This document shows positions 8,529 through 15,189 of a DNA stretch of 29,967 nucleotides, piece by piece. Numbering within the stretch: position 1 is the first letter of the stretch; each line of letters opens with the position of its first letter. The notes beneath the pieces are model-generated. The model was not told the DNA's origin. It made no database searches and worked only from the letters and a program-made list of their open reading frames with translations. Source of the DNA: CAYUET01 sp964443875 (GTDB taxonomy: Bacteria; Auribacterota; JAFGBW01); the NCBI GenBank assembly GCA_964443875.1, contig CAYUET010000035.1, positions 1-29,967 on the forward strand, in the 5' to 3' direction. A program made the position numbers and the translations under genes.

Positions 8529-10040
8529 ATGACTGACATCGTACGCTGCCGAATCGCCCCCTCACCCACCGGTGAACCGCATGTGGGGACTGCCTATATT
8601 GCCCTGATGAACATCTGCTTTGCCCGAAAAAACAAGGGGCAGTTTATTCTTAGAATCGAAGACACCGACCAGGCGCGCTCCACCAAGGAAAGCGAAAACG
8701 GCATTTATGAATCCCTGGCCTGGCTCGGGCTGAACTGGGATGAAGGCCCCGACAAGGGCGGCCCTTACGGCCCCTATCGCCAGAGTGAGCGCCTTTCCAT
8801 CTACAAGGAATATATTCAGAAGCTCATTGATCTCGGGTACGCCTATTATTGCTTCTGTTCGGCCAAGGATCTGGCCTCCATGCGCGACAGGCAGCAGAAA
8901 ACAAAAACAGCTCCGGGCTATTTCGGCAAGGAATCTCCCTGCCGCAACCTTCCCAAAGAGGAAGTGGCAAAGAGACTGGCCTCCGGCGTCCCTTATGTGA
9001 TCCGCTTGGCTCTTCCCACAGACGGAAGAGAGATCTCTTTTGTGGACCAGATCCGCAAGCAGACCATTTCCAGGGTTTCCTCGGAAATCGACGACCAGGT
9101 GCTCATGAAATCCGACGGCTTTCCCACCTATCATTTTGCCTCGGTGGTGGATGATCACCTCATGAAAATCACCCATGTGATCCGCGGTGAAGAATGGATC
9201 AATTCCACGTTTAAACATGTCTTTCTTTATGAGGCTTTCGGCTGGCAGGCTCCGCAGTTTTTCCATCTGGGCCTTTTAAGAAATCCCGATGCCAACAAAA
9301 CCAAAATTTCCAAAAGGAAAAATCCGGTTTCCCTGCGCTGGTTTCGTGCAGCCGGGTATACGCCCAGGGCGCTGGTCAATTTTTTAGGGCTTATGGGCTA
9401 TTCCCGCAATGTCGAGAACATGACCGATGAAGAAAAGCGCAAAAGTGAGTTTTTCTCCTTTGAAACCATTGCCTCTGAATTTGATCCGACAAGGCTTTCC
9501 CCCACAGGGCCGGCGTTTGACTTTGTGAAACTGGACGACCTCAATTTTCAGTACATAGCGAAAATGACCGAAGAGGAGTATTATGACTACCTGAGCGCCA
9601 GGACCCAGTACCTGCGCCAGTATTTCAAGGGCTTCAACGGCCTCTTCATGGAGCGCTTTCTGCGTGCGGAAAAGGAAGTCACCTTCTGGTCCTCCTTTCT
9701 TTTCAAAAACTCCCTGGGCTACCATTACAGCACCTTTGACAAGGCAAAGTTTGAAACCTATCAGAAGGCGGCCGAGGTTTTGAAGAAATTTTCAAAACTG
9801 CTTTCCAATAAAGTGGAGACCCTCAAAAGCATTGAGGACATTCAGAAATTTGTCGTGGAGTGCATCGAGCCTTTAGGGGTGACGAGCCAGCAGCTTCACA
9901 TGGTGCTCCGGGTGGCGATTACCGGCTCTTCCGAGTCTCTGCCGCTTTATGATTCCATGTATCTTCTGGGACTCTACCGCTGCATCACCCGCTGCGAAGA
10001 GGCTTCCGGTTATTTAAGTACGGTGCGAATCAAGAAATGA
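8529..10040 (+). CDS. gltX: Glutamyl-tRNA synthetase
   Basis: 503 residues. It charges tRNA-Glu with glutamate. The class I signature region reads APSPTGEPHVGTAYIAL (the HIGH equivalent is PHVG), and the second motif is KISKRK (KMSKS equivalent, with Ile for Met). HVIRGEEWINSTFKH and YGPYRQSER are also typical of GluRS. A TTG codon 33 bases upstream is in frame, but the ATG at 8529 is preferred. It has AAAGGAA at 8516-8522 with good spacing, and the protein then begins directly with the conserved core. The gene ends in an ATGA overlap with the membrane transferase gene downstream. I cannot say whether it is discriminating or also charges tRNA-Gln. Confidence 0.95.
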   Translation: MTDIVRCRIAPSPTGEPHVGTAYIALMNICFARKNKGQFILRIEDTDQARSTKESENGIYESLAWLGLNWDEGPDKGGPYGPYRQSERLSIYKEYIQKLIDLGYAYYCFCSAKDLASMRDRQQKTKTAPGYFGKESPCRNLPKEEVAKRLASGVPYVIRLALPTDGREISFVDQIRKQTISRVSSEIDDQVLMKSDGFPTYHFASVVDDHLMKITHVIRGEEWINSTFKHVFLYEAFGWQAPQFFHLGLLRNPDANKTKISKRKNPVSLRWFRAAGYTPRALVNFLGLMGYSRNVENMTDEEKRKSEFFSFETIASEFDPTRLSPTGPAFDFVKLDDLNFQYIAKMTEEEYYDYLSARTQYLRQYFKGFNGLFMERFLRAEKEVTFWSSFLFKNSLGYHYSTFDKAKFETYQKAAEVLKKFSKLLSNKVETLKSIEDIQKFVVECIEPLGVTSQQLHMVLRVAITGSSESLPLYDSMYLLGLYRCITRCEEASGYLSTVRIKK

Positions 10041-10954
10041 GCGTCACCCTTATGGATTATTTGGCCCTGGGGGCGACTCTGCTTCTGGGCTGGGCTGGAC
10101 TTTGTCTCTACCGCACGCTTGTCTTCAAATCCTTTCCCGTGCTGATCCGCAAGGATTTTGAAGGGAGGCCTGTGGCCAACGGCGCGGGCAGCCTTTTATG
10201 GGATGTCAGCTTTCTGTTCATGCTCTACCTTTATTTTTTCAAAGGGTTGTCCCTCTCTCTCTTTGTCTGCGGGGCTCTCTCCAATTTCATCTTTGCCGGC
10301 CTGGGGTGGTTTGATGACGCTTCCGAGCTTACGCCTTTCACCAAGCTGGCCTCACAGGCTTCAGCCGGGCTTTTATGCCTTGTTCTTTATGCTTTTGGCG
10401 CCGGCCTTGCGGCAAAACCCTTTCTTTTTTTTACCCTGGGGCTTGTGTTTCTGGTCTGGCTCGTGAATGCCGTCAATTTCATGGACATTCTGGACGGCCT
10501 GTGCGGGATGATTGTGCTGTTTCTTTTTGCGGGCTTTGCCGGTTTTTTCTATCTTCATCAGTCCCTGTTTTTCTTTTACCCTCTTTTCTGGATGTTTCTG
10601 CTTATGGCTTTCCTTTCCAAAAACATCTACAGGCCTGCTGTTTTTCTAGGGGATTCCGGAGCCCACCTTCTGGGCAGTTCCCTTTTTTTATGCGTGCTCA
10701 TGACTTTTGAAACCGTTCCCGAAGGGGATCTTTCGATTTATGGTTTTCTGGGAGTGCTTTTCGCCTTCCTTTTTTTTGATTTTGTCTATGTCTGCCTCAA
10801 GCGCTTTAAGAAAGATCATTCCCTTTTTCTCAAATCCCCTGACCATCTGACTTTTGACCTTCTGATGCATACCGAATCACGCTATGGAACCCTGCTGATC
10901 CTTGCAGGTTTTCAGGGAATCGCCACCCTTCTGGCCATAGTTGTGATTCATTAA
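10037..10954 (+). CDS. WecA/MraY-family polyprenyl-phosphate phosphoglycosyl transferase
   Basis: 305 residues, strongly hydrophobic with about nine to ten predicted membrane segments. It retains the polyprenyl-phosphate HexNAc-1-phosphate transferase signatures. These are Asp93-Asp94 in WFDDASELTP, the NAVNFMDILDG block (144-154) with its Asp pair, FLGDSGA (204-209) and a C-terminal SPDH motif (267-270). The family moves a sugar-phosphate from a UDP-sugar to undecaprenyl phosphate, starting O-antigen, teichoic acid or peptidoglycan lipid synthesis. MraY proper is less likely because of the short length and missing cell-wall neighbours. Its start overlaps the gltX stop (ATGA), an unusual partner. 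Substrate unknown. Confidence 0.85.
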   Translation: MSVTLMDYLALGATLLLGWAGLCLYRTLVFKSFPVLIRKDFEGRPVANGAGSLLWDVSFLFMLYLYFFKGLSLSLFVCGALSNFIFAGLGWFDDASELTPFTKLASQASAGLLCLVLYAFGAGLAAKPFLFFTLGLVFLVWLVNAVNFMDILDGLCGMIVLFLFAGFAGFFYLHQSLFFFYPLFWMFLLMAFLSKNIYRPAVFLGDSGAHLLGSSLFLCVLMTFETVPEGDLSIYGFLGVLFAFLFFDFVYVCLKRFKKDHSLFLKSPDHLTFDLLMHTESRYGTLLILAGFQGIATLLAIVVIH

Positions 10955-11010
10955 TCAAGAGGGACTCCCCTCCCCGGGATAATTTCGAGTATCAAAAACA
11001 AGGAAAAAGA

Positions 11011-11039
11011 TTGACGTTTTCTCAGGTTTAGGACTTAAT
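11011..11039 (+). promoter_or_regulatory. Candidate sigma-70 promoter for the small lipoprotein gene
   Basis: TTGACG at 11011-11016 (5 of 6 matches), a 17-base spacer and CTTAAT at 11034-11039 (4 of 6). It points to the small gene starting at 11073, giving a leader of about 25-30 bases. The -10 match is weak. Confidence 0.4.
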
Positions 11040-11072
11040 TTTAAGAAATTAAAAATCAGAAAGGGCCTTTTC

Positions 11073-11225
11073 ATGAAATTCGTAAAACTTATCGTTGCAG
11101 TGAGTTTCCTGTTGAGTATTGTTTGCGGTTGTGAAAACCTTTGCAAAAATACAAGACAGACCGGGAAAAACCTTAATGCCATGCTTCTGGACGGCTATTC
11201 AAAAGATCTTTATAAATCCCGGTAA
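11073..11225 (+). CDS. Small predicted lipoprotein or exported peptide (50 residues)
   Basis: A short gene with a clear structure. MKFVKLIVAVSFLLSIVCGC is a typical signal sequence: Lys near the start, a hydrophobic core and a Cys at position 20 in V-C-G-C that could be a lipid attachment site (Cys at -2 is unusual). The remaining 30 residues are polar, with two Asn-Thr/Gly-Lys-Asn segments. AAGGG about 8 bases before the ATG could be the ribosome site, and a candidate promoter lies upstream. Size and layout recall entericidin-type small lipoproteins, but the similarity is too weak to name it. It lies alone between the transferase gene and rnpB. Confidence 0.6.
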   Translation: MKFVKLIVAVSFLLSIVCGCENLCKNTRQTGKNLNAMLLDGYSKDLYKSR

Positions 11226-11255
11226 TTGCCAAAGCGAAGTATTGAAACCGGTTCC

Positions 11256-11302
11256 TTCGACTTGGATTTTCGCCGACAGGTGCGACAAAAATTCAAGTCG
11301 AA
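11256..11302. repeat. Hairpin repeat element, copy A
   Basis: TTCGACTTG (11256-11264) pairs with CAAGTCGAA (11294-11302). The stem continues with GATTTT against AAAATT and CGC against GCG, with a 3-base ACA bulge. It lies between the small lipoprotein gene and the 3' end of rnpB. The right half, GCGACAAAAATTC, is shared with the copies at 27453 (GCGACAAATATTC) and 29475 (GCGGCAAATATTC), and the left half GATTTT resembles their GAATTTT. No T-run follows on the rnpB strand, so a simple terminator role is not supported. Confidence 0.55.
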
Positions 11303-11309
11303 TGAAATA

Positions 11310-11693
11310 AAGCGGGTTATCTGTAAGCCGAATTCTGTACTTTCCCCGAAAGAAAAGTGAGAGTCATTTCTCTGGGACGCCTGTTACCAGACGCCTCAAG
11401 CGATCTACCCGAAACAAGGCGGAAGTACCTTGGCGTTTCTGTTTGATCTTGCTCCGGATGGGGTTTTCCCTGCCGCCGGAATCACTTCCGGTGCGGTGAG
11501 CTCTTACCTCGCCTTTTCACCCTTGCCTGTGAACACCCCAAAGGGCGCTCCATCGGCGGTATGTTTTCTGCGGCACTTTCCGTATCCCAAGCCTTGCGGC
11601 TTAAGACCCAGGACGTTATCCTGCATCCTCTTCCAGGAGTTCGGACTTTCCTCCAAAGGACGAATCCTTCAGCGACCCTCCGATAACCCGCTT
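11310..11693 (-). ncRNA. rnpB: RNase P RNA, bacterial type A
   Basis: The catalytic RNA of RNase P, which matures tRNA 5' ends. On the minus strand it opens with AAGCGGGTTAT and closes with ATAACCCGCTT, a perfect 11-bp P1 helix that sets the ends (~384 nt). Near the 5' end is the universally conserved GAGGAAAGTCC (11643-11653). Near the 3' end is ACAGAATTCGGCTTACAG (11321-11338), another hallmark. The conserved blocks fit the A-type. Open reading frames crossing this segment are not genes. It has its own strong promoter upstream (11729-11757). The exact transcription start may be ~28 bases upstream of the P1 end. Confidence 0.95.
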
Positions 11694-11728
11694 AAATTTG
11701 TTTACCTTCTTTTCATTTTATGGCTACA

Positions 11729-11757
11729 ATTATAGATTGACTTGGAAGACCTTTCAA
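11729..11757 (-). promoter_or_regulatory. Sigma-70 promoter of rnpB
   Basis: Read on the minus strand: TTGAAA (11757-11752), a 17-base spacer, then a perfect TATAAT (11734-11729). Transcription would start near 11722 and run into rnpB. On the plus strand an overlapping TACAAT (11725-11730), with TTTACC 18 bases before it, could serve the divergent epimerase gene. Confidence 0.75.
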
Positions 11758-11783
11758 CCTTTAAAAAATAATGAAGGAGTTTT

Positions 11784-12746
11784 ATGAAGATTCTTGTCAC
11801 CGGAGGGGCCGGATTTATCGCCTCCAATATTGCGGATGAATATATCCGTCTTGGGCATGAAGTGTTTATTCTTGATAACCTGATCACAGGGGATCTGTCT
11901 TACGTGAATCCCAAAGCCGTGTTCATTCAGAAAGATATCTGTGATGCTTCGGTTCAGGACCTTATCCTCAGGGAAAAATTCGATCTTATCAGCCATCATG
12001 CCGCACAGATTGATGTGCGCTATGCCGTGGATTTTCCGGTTCTTGATGCCAATACCAATATTCTCGGCACCCTCAACATCCTTCAGGCTGCCTGTAAGGC
12101 CGGAGTGAAAAAATTCATTTTCGCTTCTTCCGGCGGTGGAGTCTATGGCGAAATTTCCGAAGAGTCCCTGCCCGCTCCCGAGACTTTCCCCATCAATCCT
12201 CTTTCCCCTTACGGAGTCGGGAAACATACGGTTGAACACTACCTTTACCTGTACAACAAGCTCTACAACCTCAACTACACCATCCTTCGTTATGGGAACG
12301 TTTACGGCGAAAGGCAGGGTAAAAAAGGCGAAGCCGGAGTGGTCTCCATTTTTGCAAGGCTCATGCTGAAGGGTTCTCCTGTGACGATTTTCGGAAACGG
12401 AGAGCAGCTTCGCGATTATGTGTATGTCAAAGACATTGTGGATATCAACATGCTTGTTTCCCAATCCCTGGAGCCCATGAAATCCCCGGCATCCTTTGTT
12501 GATCCCTGCTACAACATCGGCACGGGAAAAGGCTGCAGTGTGAATGAGCTTTTCCGCATCATGGAGGGCATTTTAAAAACCGGGAAGAAACCCCTTTATG
12601 CCCCTGAAAGGCCGGGAGAGGTTTTTAAAACCTTTATCGACGGCACCAAGGTGAAAAAGGAAATGGGCTGGACCTACCGTTACGATTTTGAAGAAGGCGT
12701 GACCCGCACGGTGGAATGGTTTAAAAACAACAGAGATAAAGTTTAA
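11784..12746 (+). CDS. NAD-dependent epimerase/dehydratase, UDP-glucose 4-epimerase (GalE) type
   Basis: 320 residues of the extended short-chain dehydrogenase family. The NAD-binding loop is TGGAGFIAS near the N-terminus (the last Gly of the usual GFIGS is Ala). The catalytic residues are the Ser pair 115-116 in FASSGG and Tyr143-x3-Lys147 in SPYGVGK. NYTILRYGNVYG and the C-terminal substrate-binding part (YNIGTGKGCSVNELF) match UDP-sugar epimerases. It probably interconverts UDP-hexoses for surface polysaccharide. The ATG follows AAGGAG. The next gene begins 10 bases after its stop, whose TAA lies within that gene's ribosome site, so the two are likely cotranscribed. Confidence 0.92.
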   Translation: MKILVTGGAGFIASNIADEYIRLGHEVFILDNLITGDLSYVNPKAVFIQKDICDASVQDLILREKFDLISHHAAQIDVRYAVDFPVLDANTNILGTLNILQAACKAGVKKFIFASSGGGVYGEISEESLPAPETFPINPLSPYGVGKHTVEHYLYLYNKLYNLNYTILRYGNVYGERQGKKGEAGVVSIFARLMLKGSPVTIFGNGEQLRDYVYVKDIVDINMLVSQSLEPMKSPASFVDPCYNIGTGKGCSVNELFRIMEGILKTGKKPLYAPERPGEVFKTFIDGTKVKKEMGWTYRYDFEEGVTRTVEWFKNNRDKV

Positions 12747-12756
12747 GGAGTTTTTC

Positions 12757-13371
12757 ATGCTCGATTTTTTTATGGATAATTTTTATGCCTGCAATGATCT
12801 TTTAAACACGCCGATAAGGGATCTGGAGTTCACGGTGCTTGACTTTGAAACCACAGGACTTTACCCGTTCAACGGAGACCGTATTGTTGAATTCGGCATG
12901 GTCCGTGCCAATTCGGCAAGGATTCTTAAAACGTTCACCTCGCTGATCAATCCCAAAAGGGCGATCCCTGAGGCGGTCAGTAAAATCAACCATATCACCG
13001 ATGAAATGGTGAAGGACTCCCCTTTGATTGAAGCCAAAATTGATCAGCTGGTTGATTTCATGAAAAATTCAGTGGTGGTGGGTCAGAATCTGAGTTTTGA
13101 CATCTCTTTTCTGAACTATCAGCTCCAGAACATGGGAAAACCCAAAATTGATCTGTGGATGGTGGACACCCTGAAAGTCGCCAAGGTGCTTCTGCCTCAC
13201 CTTGAACGTTTTTCCCTGGAACACATCACCAAAGAGCTGAAAATCAGAAACAAGGAAAGTCACAGGGCTCTTGCCGATACGGAAGCAACGGCCAAGGTGC
13301 TTCATGCTTTCATTAAACGCCTTCCGCCGGACTCTGTTTTAAAAGACCTGCAGGCTTACAAAGCACGGTAA
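12757..13371 (+). CDS. DnaQ-family 3'-5' exonuclease (DNA polymerase III epsilon-like)
   Basis: 204 residues. It has all DEDDh exonuclease motifs: Exo I VLDFETTG (Asp29, Glu31), Exo II NLSFDISF (Asp115) and Exo III HRALADTEA (His169, Asp174). There is a short N-terminal extension of ~24 residues and no polymerase-binding tail that I recognise. It is therefore either the proofreading subunit or a stand-alone exonuclease of the PolC/DnaQ-like kind. The ATG at 12757 has TAAGGAG at 12744-12750. An internal Met (residue 6) lacks such a site. It follows the epimerase gene with a 10-base gap. Confidence 0.88.
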   Translation: MLDFFMDNFYACNDLLNTPIRDLEFTVLDFETTGLYPFNGDRIVEFGMVRANSARILKTFTSLINPKRAIPEAVSKINHITDEMVKDSPLIEAKIDQLVDFMKNSVVVGQNLSFDISFLNYQLQNMGKPKIDLWMVDTLKVAKVLLPHLERFSLEHITKELKIRNKESHRALADTEATAKVLHAFIKRLPPDSVLKDLQAYKAR

Positions 13372-13402
13372 AGCTCAAAGGGAATAAAAAAGGAGGAAGG
13401 CC

Positions 13403-14062
13403 GTGCGTTATCTGAAATTCATTATTTTTTTTATGGGGCTCTCCTTCATCAATCATGTGAAGGAGGATTTGTACTTTGCCTACAAGAGTTCTTCCTGGAT
13501 TCAGATTCAGGGTGTGGTGACGGAATCGGTTTTGCGGACAGAACCGGCTGAAAAAGACAAGGCGGAGACTTTTATTCCCGGGGTTTCCTACCGCTATGAA
13601 GTTTTGGGGAAGAAATATAAGAACAGCCGGATCAGTTTTGAGCGGGATTTCAAAGATAAGGCGTATGCGAAGGGGTTTGTGGACAAGTATCCCAGGGGTA
13701 AGCAGGTGAAGGTCTTTTACAATCCGGGAAATCCCTCGCAGTCCGTGCTTGAGCCGGGGATCAAGCCCTTTGCTCTTGTCACCACCTGCGCCGGGGCTTT
13801 CATGACCTTGTTTTCCTTTATTCTTTTCAATATCAAAAAGTTTCTAAAGAAGTTTCTGGCCGGATTTTTCATGATTCAGGCCGGGGGCGTCTTGATGCTG
13901 GACCAGGGCAGTAAAATCATGTCGGGCTCAGCCGATCTTTCCTCCATTTCCTCCCTTTTTTTCAACGGCTCAGGGGCGGCCTTGGTCTATGCCGGGTATC
14001 GGCTCTGCAAGCCCCCTGTGCTGGATCTCTGGAACAGAGTCCGGCAGTGGAGAAGGGTTTGA
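13403..14062 (+). CDS. DUF3592 domain membrane protein
   Basis: 219 residues starting with GTG at 13403, chosen because AGGAGG lies at 13391-13396 with ideal spacing. There is a hydrophobic N-terminal segment (~5-20). An extracytoplasmic-looking domain follows, with ASP-poor beta-type sequence such as VSYRYEVLGKKYKN and PRGKQVKVFYNPGNPSQSVLEPG. The 'v.v.YnP.nP..svL.pg' pattern is the DUF3592 signature. Two or three further membrane segments come after it (~125-205). The function of the family is unknown. It lies 31 bases after the exonuclease gene and may be cotranscribed with it. Confidence 0.8.
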   Translation: MRYLKFIIFFMGLSFINHVKEDLYFAYKSSSWIQIQGVVTESVLRTEPAEKDKAETFIPGVSYRYEVLGKKYKNSRISFERDFKDKAYAKGFVDKYPRGKQVKVFYNPGNPSQSVLEPGIKPFALVTTCAGAFMTLFSFILFNIKKFLKKFLAGFFMIQAGGVLMLDQGSKIMSGSADLSSISSLFFNGSGAALVYAGYRLCKPPVLDLWNRVRQWRRV

Positions 14063-14140
14063 GCCGCAGCCGGAAGGACATAATTTCATGGACGTAAAGA
14101 ATCCTTTTCCTGTAAATTAATCTTTCGGATAAAATGTAAA

Positions 14141-14167
14141 TTTTGCCGTGCTCTTCGCCCGGCAAAA
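14141..14167. other. Short perfect hairpin upstream of ilvE
   Basis: TTTTGCCG (14141-14148) is complementary to CGGCAAAA (14160-14167) around an 11-base loop, 23 bases before the ilvE start codon. It could be a terminator for minus-strand transcription or a leader structure, but nothing else supports either. Confidence 0.35.
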
Positions 14168-14190
14168 CAAAGATAAACAAGGAGTGAGTT

Positions 14191-15117
14191 ATGGCTTCTG
14201 TTAAAACAGGCGGCAAAATCTGGATGAATGGACGTTTCAAAAACTGGGAAGACTGCAATATTCACATCATGTCCCATGTGGTGCACTATGGTTCCTGCGT
14301 TTTTGAAGGGATACGCTGCTATAAATCCAAAGACAATTCCGTGATTTTCAGAGTCAAAGAACACATGCAGAGACTTCTCGATTCCGCCAAGGTCTACCGC
14401 ATGGAACCCAACATGAGCGTCAGTGATCTTTGCGATGTATGCGTGGCTCTGGTTGCCGAGAACAAAATGGAGGAATGCTATATCCGTCCCATTATTTACC
14501 GCGGTTTTGGGGCTTTCGGCCTGGTCCCCAAGGATTCCCCCATTGAAGTGGCCTTTGCCTGCTGGAGCTGGGGAGCCTATCTGGGCAAGGAAGCCCTGGA
14601 ACAGGGAATTGACGTGAAGATCTCAACCTGGACCCGTTTTGCCCCGAATACTTTACCGGCCATGGCCAAGGCCGGAGGGAATTATCTTAATTCGCAGCTG
14701 ATTAAAATGGAAGCCCTGATGGACGGATACCAGGAGGGTATTGCTCTGGATACAGCCGGACTTTTGAGTGAAGGCTCCGGGGAAAATCTTTTTCTGGTTA
14801 AAAACGGAACGCTTGTCACTCCGAGCAGTTCCTGTTCAGTGCTTCAGGGAATCACCCGGCATTCGATTATCACCCTGGCGAAAGAGATGGGGATCCCGGT
14901 CAAGGTACAGCGCATTCCCCGCGAAGCCGTTTATCTGGCGGATGAGCTGTTTTTTACAGGCACGGCTGCGGAAATCACACCCATTCGGAGCGTTGATAAA
15001 ATTAAAATCGGCGAAGGCCGCAGAGGCCCTGTAACCCAAAAGCTTCAGGAAGCTTTTTTCAGGATCATCGGCGGCGAGACTCCGGATAAATTCAGCTGGC
15101 TGACAAAAGTCTACTAG
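14191..15117 (+). CDS. ilvE: Branched-chain amino acid aminotransferase
   Basis: 308 residues, the usual IlvE length, fold-type IV PLP enzyme. It transfers the amino group between glutamate and the 2-keto acids of Leu, Ile and Val. The PLP lysine is Lys160 in AKAGGNYLNSQ. YIRPIIYRGFGAFG and EGSGENLF are class-IV signatures, and FFTGTAAEITPI closes the active site. The ATG is preceded by AAGGAG. A good terminator follows 30 bases after the stop, so this gene is probably transcribed alone. D-amino acid transaminase, the main relative, is less likely given the length and these motifs. Confidence 0.93.
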   Translation: MASVKTGGKIWMNGRFKNWEDCNIHIMSHVVHYGSCVFEGIRCYKSKDNSVIFRVKEHMQRLLDSAKVYRMEPNMSVSDLCDVCVALVAENKMEECYIRPIIYRGFGAFGLVPKDSPIEVAFACWSWGAYLGKEALEQGIDVKISTWTRFAPNTLPAMAKAGGNYLNSQLIKMEALMDGYQEGIALDTAGLLSEGSGENLFLVKNGTLVTPSSSCSVLQGITRHSIITLAKEMGIPVKVQRIPREAVYLADELFFTGTAAEITPIRSVDKIKIGEGRRGPVTQKLQEAFFRIIGGETPDKFSWLTKVY

Positions 15118-15145
15118 TTTTAGCCGAGTTTAAACCTGAAAAATC

Positions 15146-15173
15146 AACGGGACGCTTTCGGGCGTCCCGTTTT
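15146..15173 (+). terminator. Rho-independent terminator after ilvE
   Basis: ACGGGACGC (15147-15155) pairs perfectly with GCGTCCCGT (15162-15170) around a 6-base TTTCGG loop and is followed by TTTT. It ends ilvE transcription 17 bases before the hrpB start, so hrpB needs its own promoter or read-through. Confidence 0.85.
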
Positions 15174-15189
15174 CATTGGAAAGAACAGA

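Noticed and set aside
8562..9266. Minus-strand 234-residue open frame inside gltX
   Set aside because: Antisense shadow of a certain gene; no recognisable motifs or ribosome site.
10955..11010. Possible terminator GGGACTCCCC after the transferase gene
   Set aside because: The stem is only a few base pairs and is not followed by a T-run.
11430..11735. Plus-strand 101-residue open frame
   Set aside because: It lies almost wholly in RNase P RNA, which is transcribed from the other strand.
11754..12464. Minus-strand 236-residue open frame over the epimerase gene
   Set aside because: Antisense to a well-supported epimerase, with no motifs.
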